From assembly GCF_013607875.1 (NCBI RefSeq), contig NZ_VDES01000002.1, forward strand, positions 575,638 through 639,637: DNA of 64,000 nt. Direction: 5' to 3'. How positions within the stretch are numbered: the first letter of the stretch is position 1; each line of letters starts with the position of its first letter. The position numbers were made by a program, and so were the translations under genes. Source of the DNA: Blastomonas ursincola. Lineage in GTDB: Bacteria > Pseudomonadota > Alphaproteobacteria > Sphingomonadales > Sphingomonadaceae. Below are positions 58,450-64,000 of this stretch, one piece after another. The notes beneath the pieces were generated by a model. It ran no database searches. It saw only the letters and a list, made by a program, of their open reading frames with translations, and was not told the origin of the DNA.

Positions 58450-59970
58450 ATGAAGCATGAAAAGCCGTCTGACCTCAAAGCCGCGTCGCATGTCGATGTG
58501 CTGATCATCGGCGCCGGAATTTCCGGCATCGGCATGGCGGTGCATCTCAAGGAAAAATGCCCCGGCAGGACCTTCGCGATCCTCGAGCGGCGCAGCGATA
58601 TCGGCGGCACCTGGAACCTGTTCCAATATCCCGGCATCCGCTCGGACAGCGACATGCATACGCTGGGCTTCGAGTTCGAACCCTGGCGCGAGCAGAAGGC
58701 GATTGCCGACGGCCCGTCGATCCTGAGCTATTTGAAGCGGATCAAGGACGAGCGCGGGCTGAACGATTACATCCGGCTCGGCCACAAGGTGCTCTCGGCG
58801 AGCTGGTCGAGCAGCGAGGCGCGCTGGACGATCGCCGCCGAGGTCGAGGGGGAAGGTGTGCAGCACCTGACTTGCAGCTATCTGTTCATGGGCACCGGCT
58901 ATTACGATTACGACCAGGGCTATGACCCCGAATTTGCCGGGCGCGAGAGCTTTGGCGGGCAGATCATCCATCCGCAATTCTGGCCCAAGGGCTTCGACTA
59001 TTCGGGCAAGCGCGTCGTCGTGATCGGATCGGGTGCGACGGCGGTGACGATCGTTCCGTCGATGACCGACCGGGCGAAGCATGTAACGATGCTCCAGCGC
59101 ACGCCGACCTGGTACTGGAGCCGCCCGGCCAAGGACTGGCTGGCGAACAGCCTGCGCGCGATCATGCCCGACGAATGGGCGTACCGGATCATCCGCTTCA
59201 AGAACGTGCGGATGCAGCAGATCTCGTTCAACCGCGCGCGCAAGGACCCCAAGAAGGTCGGCGACTTTCTGCTCAAGCGCATCCGCAAGATCATGGGCAG
59301 CAAGATGCACGAGCCCGATTTCCAGCCGCCCTACGGCCCCTGGGAACAGCGCCTGTGCCTGGTGCCCGATGGCGACATGTTCAAGGCGATCCGCGACGGC
59401 AAGGCGGATATCGTCACCGACCATATCGACCATTTCACCCCCACCGGCATCCAGCTCAAGTCGGGCAAGCATCTCGATGCCGACGTGATCGTCACAGCGA
59501 CCGGCCTCAAGCTCGCGATGGCGGGCAAGGTCGACTTCTCGGTCGATGGTCAGCCGCTCGATTTCACCCAGCATTTCTACTACAAGGGCTGCATGTTCAG
59601 CGACGTACCGAACATGGCGATCGTGTTCGGCTATCTGAACGCCTCGTGGACGCTCAAGGTCGATATCGTCGCCGATTTCGTCTGCCGCACGCTCAATCAT
59701 ATGCAGGCCACCAACAGCGACATCGCAGTGCCGGTGCTGGGCAGCGATGGGGCGGTGAACGAGGAGCAGATCTTCGATTTCTCGTCGGGCTATGTCCAGC
59801 GCGCGCTCGATATCCTGCCCAAGCAGGGCGACCGCATGCCCTGGCGGCTCAACCAGGATTATCTGTTCGACCGCAAGGTGCTGCGCGAAGAGGCGGTGGA
59901 CGATGGCGTGCTCGCCTTCCGCAAGGCGGCGGTACAAGTGGAAGAACCCACCGCGATCGCGGCGGAATAG
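58450..59970 (+). CDS. Type I Baeyer-Villiger-like flavin monooxygenase
   Basis: 506 residues. FAD site GAGISG (21-26), NADPH site VIGSGATA (about 192-199) and, between them, the BVMO fingerprint FGGQIIHPQFWP (168-179). EthA-like enzymes of this type oxygenate ketones or thioamide sulfur. It has its own promoter region: 110 bp with an inverted GGTTGC/GCAACC pair at 58371-58399. Substrate unknown. Confidence 0.88.
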   Translation: MKHEKPSDLKAASHVDVLIIGAGISGIGMAVHLKEKCPGRTFAILERRSDIGGTWNLFQYPGIRSDSDMHTLGFEFEPWREQKAIADGPSILSYLKRIKDERGLNDYIRLGHKVLSASWSSSEARWTIAAEVEGEGVQHLTCSYLFMGTGYYDYDQGYDPEFAGRESFGGQIIHPQFWPKGFDYSGKRVVVIGSGATAVTIVPSMTDRAKHVTMLQRTPTWYWSRPAKDWLANSLRAIMPDEWAYRIIRFKNVRMQQISFNRARKDPKKVGDFLLKRIRKIMGSKMHEPDFQPPYGPWEQRLCLVPDGDMFKAIRDGKADIVTDHIDHFTPTGIQLKSGKHLDADVIVTATGLKLAMAGKVDFSVDGQPLDFTQHFYYKGCMFSDVPNMAIVFGYLNASWTLKVDIVADFVCRTLNHMQATNSDIAVPVLGSDGAVNEEQIFDFSSGYVQRALDILPKQGDRMPWRLNQDYLFDRKVLREEAVDDGVLAFRKAAVQVEEPTAIAAE

Positions 59971-59973
59971 GGC

Positions 59974-60786
59974 TCATTCCGCCGCGCTGAACGCCGCCCG
60001 ATATTCGGGCTTGATGCTGGCGATCGTCTGCCGGGTTACCGGGACGCTGATCTCGTACACGCCTTCGGCATAGGGACCTGCCACATAGGGCGCCGCAACG
60101 AACAGGATGCGGTCGAACCTGTCCTGTCCGACAGCGGACGGTATGATGACGAGGTCGCTGAAGGGCGGGCAGACGTTGAACATGTCCTCGGGATCGGCCG
60201 ACATATACTCGCCGCGCCGCACCTGCCTTTCCGCCTTCAGACCGTCGCAATAGAGCGTGCGCATCGGATCGAGCGCCGCGTTCATGTCGGTGAACAGCGC
60301 TTCGGGCTTGAGCCTCTTGCCTGCTGCCTTGTCCCATAGCAGCACCTCATAACCGGTATTGCCATGCGCCCCGCCCGAATAGCTGCTGATTTCGCCCAGC
60401 ATTGCGAGCAGCGGCGGCGTGTTGCCGGTGGTGGACCAGCTCGTCCCCTGCATGTGCGGGTTATAGGGATAGTCGTTGGCCTTGGCGTCCTTCTCCGCCT
60501 CCTCCGCTTCGCTTTCCAGCTCGGCCAGGCCCTGCACACGGTCTTCCTCGAGCAGCTTGGCCAGCGCAGGAATCGCCGCGGCTTCAGCGGGATAAGCATA
60601 GCTGTACGTGAACTTTTCGGCCTCACGCTCGAACGCAACCGGCTTGGCCGCCGCTTGACTGTCCTTTGATGTGGCGGGCTTGGCCTTTTCGGTCACCGGC
60701 GCATCCTGGCCACAGGCGGCCATCGCGGGCAGCATCAATGCGGCCAGCGCGGCGAGCGCCAGAGAGCCAGGTTTTCGAACGATCAT
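59974..60786 (-). CDS. DUF4163/DUF3298 (RsiV-like) lipoprotein
   Basis: 270 residues. The lipoprotein signal ends LPAMAACGQ, with the Cys as the lipid site. C-terminal DUF3298 pattern with GNTGYEVLLWDKAAGKRLKPEALF and a terminal VYEISVPV. It is convergent with the monooxygenase (3 bp apart) and divergent from the leucyl aminopeptidase. The start has AGAGAGAATC upstream; a longer open frame to 62385 is rejected. Confidence 0.85.
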   Translation of the reverse strand: MIVRKPGSLALAALAALMLPAMAACGQDAPVTEKAKPATSKDSQAAAKPVAFEREAEKFTYSYAYPAEAAAIPALAKLLEEDRVQGLAELESEAEEAEKDAKANDYPYNPHMQGTSWSTTGNTPPLLAMLGEISSYSGGAHGNTGYEVLLWDKAAGKRLKPEALFTDMNAALDPMRTLYCDGLKAERQVRRGEYMSADPEDMFNVCPPFSDLVIIPSAVGQDRFDRILFVAAPYVAGPYAEGVYEISVPVTRQTIASIKPEYRAAFSAAE

Positions 60787-60831
60787 GATTCTCTCTCGCA
60801 GTTGCGCGTCAAATTGCTGTAAGACCTGACA

Positions 60832-62241
60832 ATGATTGATTTGTCCTCCCTCGTCCAGCCGGACCTTGGCCAGAGCGCGCGCAGCATCCACCTTGTCGAC
60901 AAGGCGGGGCTGGCCGACTGGCTGAGCGCCGCGCCGCCGCGCATCCGCAACCACCTGTCCGCCATGCGCTTTGCGGCGCGTCCGCACGAGCTGGTCGTGG
61001 TTCCGGGCGACTCCGCCGATGACTGGGCGGTGGTGCTGGGCGTGGCCGATGCCGCAAATCTGCGGCCATGGTGTCTCGCCAAGGTCGCAGAAGTGCTCGC
61101 CGCGGGGCATTATCGTCTCGCAGGGGATGTGCGGCCCGGCGATGCGCTGATCGGCTGGGCGCTCGCGCAGCACCGGTTCACGGCCTACAAGAAGCCGGAA
61201 GACAGCCCGCAGGGGCCGCGCGTGCTGCTGACCAACGATCCGGCGCGCCGAGATGCGGCGCTGGCGGAGGCCGAGGCGACCGCCTGGGTGCGCGATCTGG
61301 TGAACACCCCTGCCGAGGACATGGGCCCCGCTGCGCTCGAAGAGGCCGCCGCCACGCTGGCCCGCACCTTTGGCGCGCTGCTCGACGTGACTCGCGGCGA
61401 TGCGCTGGAAACCCATTATCCGATGATCCATGCGGTCGGGCGTGCGGCGGCGCGCAGCCATGCCCCGCGCCTCATCGAGCTGCACTGGGGCCGCGACGAT
61501 CACCCCAGGGTGGCGATCGTCGGCAAGGGCGTATGCTTCGACAGCGGCGGGCTCGACATCAAGCCGGCCTCGGGCATGCTGCTGATGAAGAAGGACATGG
61601 GCGGCGCGGCGCACGCGCTGGCGCTGGCGCAGCTGATCATGCGGATGAAGCTGCCGGTGCGGCTGCACATGCTGGTCGGCGCAGTCGAGAACGCAATTGC
61701 GGGCAATGCCTTCCGTCCCGGCGACGTGCTGAAGAGCCGCAAGGGCATCACCGTCGAGATCGGCAATACCGATGCCGAAGGCCGGCTGGTGCTGGGCGAT
61801 TGCCTGGCCAAGGCGAGCGAGGCGACGCCCGACCTGATCCTCGATTTCGCGACATTGACTGGCGCTGCCCGCGTCGCGGTGGGGCCGGACCTGCCTGCGC
61901 TGTTCTCGAACAGCGATCCGCTCGCCGAAGGACTGCTGTCCAGCGGCACGGCGGTGGGAGACCCTTGCTGGAGGCTGCCGCTCTGGCCGGGATACGAGGA
62001 CATGTATGCCAGCGACATTGCCGATATCGGCAACACGGGCGGGTCCTTTGCCGGGTCGATTACGGCGGCCCTGTTCCTCCAGCGCTTTGTCGGCGAAGGC
62101 GTGCCCTGGGCGCATTTCGACACCTATGCCTGGCGCCCGACCCCGCGCCCCGGCCAGCCCAAGGGCGGCGAGGCGATGGGGCTGCGCGCCAGCTGGCACT
62201 ATCTGCGCAGCCGCTATGACGCGAAACCTGCCCCGCAATGA
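60832..62241 (+). CDS. Leucyl aminopeptidase family protein (M17)
   Basis: 469 residues. The M17 signature NTDAEGRL is at 312-319. Metal and active-site Lys/Asp residues are in GKGVCFDSGGLDIKPASGM and KKDMGGAA. Removes N-terminal residues from peptides in the cytosol. Its N-terminal domain is short, and it may work with the NlpC/P60 gene that follows. Confidence 0.92.
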   Translation: MIDLSSLVQPDLGQSARSIHLVDKAGLADWLSAAPPRIRNHLSAMRFAARPHELVVVPGDSADDWAVVLGVADAANLRPWCLAKVAEVLAAGHYRLAGDVRPGDALIGWALAQHRFTAYKKPEDSPQGPRVLLTNDPARRDAALAEAEATAWVRDLVNTPAEDMGPAALEEAAATLARTFGALLDVTRGDALETHYPMIHAVGRAAARSHAPRLIELHWGRDDHPRVAIVGKGVCFDSGGLDIKPASGMLLMKKDMGGAAHALALAQLIMRMKLPVRLHMLVGAVENAIAGNAFRPGDVLKSRKGITVEIGNTDAEGRLVLGDCLAKASEATPDLILDFATLTGAARVAVGPDLPALFSNSDPLAEGLLSSGTAVGDPCWRLPLWPGYEDMYASDIADIGNTGGSFAGSITAALFLQRFVGEGVPWAHFDTYAWRPTPRPGQPKGGEAMGLRASWHYLRSRYDAKPAPQ

Positions 62242-62351
62242 CGGGGCTTGGACAAATGCCGACAACTGGGCTATCAGCCCCGGCTGCGCGGTGCCCGGCA
62301 CCGGCAGGGACAGATCATCATGACGCGGCATGGCTTGAGGGACTGGGGTAA

Positions 62352-63317
62352 TTGACACATTCGACACGTTCTGCGGCGGAAGCATCGCCGGTGGATGCCG
62401 GATCGGCGCTGCAGGACAGCTCTGACGCCCCCGCAGCGGGGCAGCAGCGCTTCGTGCTGAGCGGTCCGGTCGCCGATTACGACCCGCGCGTCACGGCCAT
62501 CCGCGGCGATCTGGCCGATATCGCGCTCGCCGGAAAGTTCTTCGCGCCGCATTATGTCGCGCCGCAGCTCCATCGCGTGAGCCATGCCGCAGCGATGCTG
62601 CGCAAGGCGGGCAGCGCCGATGCCGAGGCGGTCAGCCAGTTGCAGCCGGGCGAAGGCTTCGCCCTGCTCGACAGCGCGGGCGACTGGGGGTGGGGCTATG
62701 GCGTTCACGACGGCTATTGCGGCTATGTCCGGCTTGACGCGTTGACCCGCGACGCCGCCGAGCCGACCCATGTCGTGCATGTCCGCCGCGCGCTGGTCTT
62801 TGCCGAACCGTTGATCAAGAGGCCGATGGTGGCGAGCCTGCCGATGGGCGCGCGGGTCGCAGTGCTGGGCGCCAGCGAGTGCGGGAAGTTCCTGCAGGTC
62901 GAGGCCGGCTGGATGTCGGTGCGCCACGCGATCGGCCTAGATGCGCTGACCTGCGATCCGGTCGATCGCGCGCAGCAGCTGATCGGCGCGCCCTATCTCT
63001 GGGGCGGGCGCGGCGGCGATGCGCTCGACTGTTCGGGGCTGGTGCAGCTGGTGCTGATGCTCGCGGGCCATGCCGCCCCGCGCGACAGCGACCAGCAGAT
63101 GGCGGCGCTCGGCCGCGCGCTCGGCGATGACGAGCCGCTGGCGCGCGGCGATCTGGTCTTCTTTCCCGGCCATGTCGGGATCATGGCGGATGCAGAGACG
63201 CTGGTGCACGCCAATGCCTTCTGGATGCAGGTGGTGGCAGAGCCGCTGGCCGATGTGATCGCCCGCTTCCCCGAAACCACGCCGCAGCCGGTTCTGGCGC
63301 GCAAGAGGATCGGCTGA
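62352..63317 (+). CDS. NlpC/P60 family cysteine peptidase with SH3-like domains
   Basis: 321 residues from a TTG start (MTHSTRSA), because no better upstream signal is seen; the true start could be later. Two SH3-like regions (about 70-125 and 140-190), then NlpC/P60 with catalytic C227 in DALDCSGLVQL and His in FFPGHVGIM. Such enzymes cut peptidoglycan stem peptides; dipeptidyl-peptidase VI type is likely. Stop overlaps argC. Confidence 0.88.
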   Translation: MTHSTRSAAEASPVDAGSALQDSSDAPAAGQQRFVLSGPVADYDPRVTAIRGDLADIALAGKFFAPHYVAPQLHRVSHAAAMLRKAGSADAEAVSQLQPGEGFALLDSAGDWGWGYGVHDGYCGYVRLDALTRDAAEPTHVVHVRRALVFAEPLIKRPMVASLPMGARVAVLGASECGKFLQVEAGWMSVRHAIGLDALTCDPVDRAQQLIGAPYLWGGRGGDALDCSGLVQLVLMLAGHAAPRDSDQQMAALGRALGDDEPLARGDLVFFPGHVGIMADAETLVHANAFWMQVVAEPLADVIARFPETTPQPVLARKRIG

Positions 63318-64000
63318 TGCTCAAACTGTTCATCGATGGCGCTGCTGGAACCACCGGCCTGGAGATTGCCGAGCGCATGGCGGGGCGCGACGAATTCCGC
63401 CTGATCACGCTCAGCGATGCCGATCGCAAGAGCGTGTCCGCGCGCGCTGCTGCCATCCAGGACGCCGATTTCGTCATCCTGTGCCTGCCCGATGCCGCTG
63501 CACGCGAGGCGGTGGCGCTGGGCGAGGGGGCGGACACGCGCTTCATCGATGCCTCGAGCGCGCACCGCGTCGCCGATGGCTGGACCTATGGCTTTGCCGA
63601 GCTGCGCAAGGGCCAGCGCGAGGCGATTGCCAGCGCCCGGCTGGTGAGCAATCCTGGCTGCTACCCGACCGGTTTCCTGGCGCTGGTCGCGCCGCTGGTC
63701 GCCGAGGACCTGCTGCCCGCCGATCATGGCTTCATCGTCAACGCGGTGAGCGGCTATTCGGGCGGCGGCAAGGATCTGATCCAGCGGATGCAGGTCGACG
63801 CGCCCGAAATCGGCTTTCGCGCTTATGCGCTGGGGTTGGAGCACAAGCATCTGCCCGAGATGCAGGTGCATGCAGGGCTCAGCCGCGCGCCGATCTTTGC
63901 GCCCGCGGTCGTCCGCGCCTTCCGCGGCATGCTGGTTGATGTGCCGCTGTTCCTCGATCCGGAGCTGGGTTTTGCCGATGCGCGTACCTTGCACGCCGCG
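63317..64000 (+). CDS. argC: N-acetyl-gamma-glutamyl-phosphate reductase (3' end cut by window)
   Basis: First 228 residues visible. Reduces N-acetylglutamyl phosphate in arginine synthesis. NADP-binding start LFIDGAAGTTGLEIAERM and catalytic C115 in SNPGCYPTG. HxxGL context in EHKHLPEM. The compact form (about 310 residues) is expected. The ATG overlaps the stop of the NlpC/P60 gene by one base. Confidence 0.92.
   Translation, partial: MLKLFIDGAAGTTGLEIAERMAGRDEFRLITLSDADRKSVSARAAAIQDADFVILCLPDAAAREAVALGEGADTRFIDASSAHRVADGWTYGFAELRKGQREAIASARLVSNPGCYPTGFLALVAPLVAEDLLPADHGFIVNAVSGYSGGGKDLIQRMQVDAPEIGFRAYALGLEHKHLPEMQVHAGLSRAPIFAPAVVRAFRGMLVDVPLFLDPELGFADARTLHAA

Noticed and set aside
59974-62385. 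803-codon minus-strand frame
   Set aside because: Only the part from 60786 down has a lipoprotein signal and RsiV-like domain; the rest is antisense to leucyl aminopeptidase.

Overview
The window is a contiguous piece of a GC-rich alphaproteobacterial chromosome, most likely from the order Sphingomonadales. The grounds are the gene set: a TonB-receptor/LacI/MFS/GH13 sugar locus, sdhCDA, a rimP-nusA-rnpM-infB-rbfA operon, MlaA, and type I fumarase. Short dispersed palindromes of the form CCTGAACTTG/TTTCAGG, which are common in sphingomonads, support this. It is not a phage or plasmid. I found no rRNA, tRNA, CRISPR array, integrase or transposase. Both edges cut genes: an alpha-amylase on the left and argC on the right.

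Layout. 0-7 kb: starch/maltodextrin uptake (alpha-amylase, TonB-dependent receptor, LacI regulator, sugar MFS carrier) with two copies of one LacI-type operator. 7-9.2 kb: a DoxX/type II NADH dehydrogenase fusion. 9.2-14 kb: ribonucleotide reductase nrdA/nrdB with an AT-rich membrane microgene between them, a DUF4160/DUF2442 pair, a small Cys-rich protein, and NrdR-like boxes upstream. 14.3-28 kb: mostly housekeeping genes (fumarase, mlaA, recN, ligA, prmA), plus an Imm63-like membrane protein, an ECF sigma factor with its YCII partner, DUF2459, an SDR and a soluble chemoreceptor. 28-30.7 kb: sdhCDA without sdhB. 30.7-31.9 kb: two toxin-antitoxin modules, one with a toxin gene broken by a stop codon. 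32-43.7 kb, minus strand: the translation/transcription supercluster rimP-nusA-rnpM-infB-rbfA, an AbrB/PIN module, tdk, GNAT, truB, rpsO, pnp. 44-48.5 kb: L,D-transpeptidase, Asp/Asn hydroxylase, GntR, DctA, an unknown membrane protein. 48.5-58.3 kb: a catabolic locus for hydroxyproline and proline-containing peptides. 58.4-64 kb: Baeyer-Villiger-type monooxygenase, DUF3298 lipoprotein, leucyl aminopeptidase, NlpC/P60 hydrolase, argC.

The hydroxyproline locus reads as one system. An Xaa-Pro-type peptidase and an amidohydrolase/prolidase-like enzyme could release imino acids, and an APC permease could import them. The epimerase turns trans-4-hydroxy-L-proline into cis-4-hydroxy-D-proline, the FAD oxidoreductase oxidises it, the DapA-family deaminase gives 2-oxoglutarate semialdehyde, and the ALDH gives 2-oxoglutarate. 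A GntR/FCD regulator and a perfect 14-bp palindrome in the divergent promoter complete it.

The most unusual signals are genomic rather than enzymatic. Three copies of an exactly 89-bp palindromic element are present; one lies in frame inside truB. A different 112-bp element with perfect 12-bp terminal inverted repeats lies in frame inside ligA. Both add about 30-38 residues to conserved, normally invariant proteins. Three toxin-antitoxin modules within 7 kb share one promoter geometry (a TAnnnT -10 box ending 6 nt before ATG) that predicts leaderless antitoxin mRNAs. All functional statements rest on reading the translated sequence; no database search was run.
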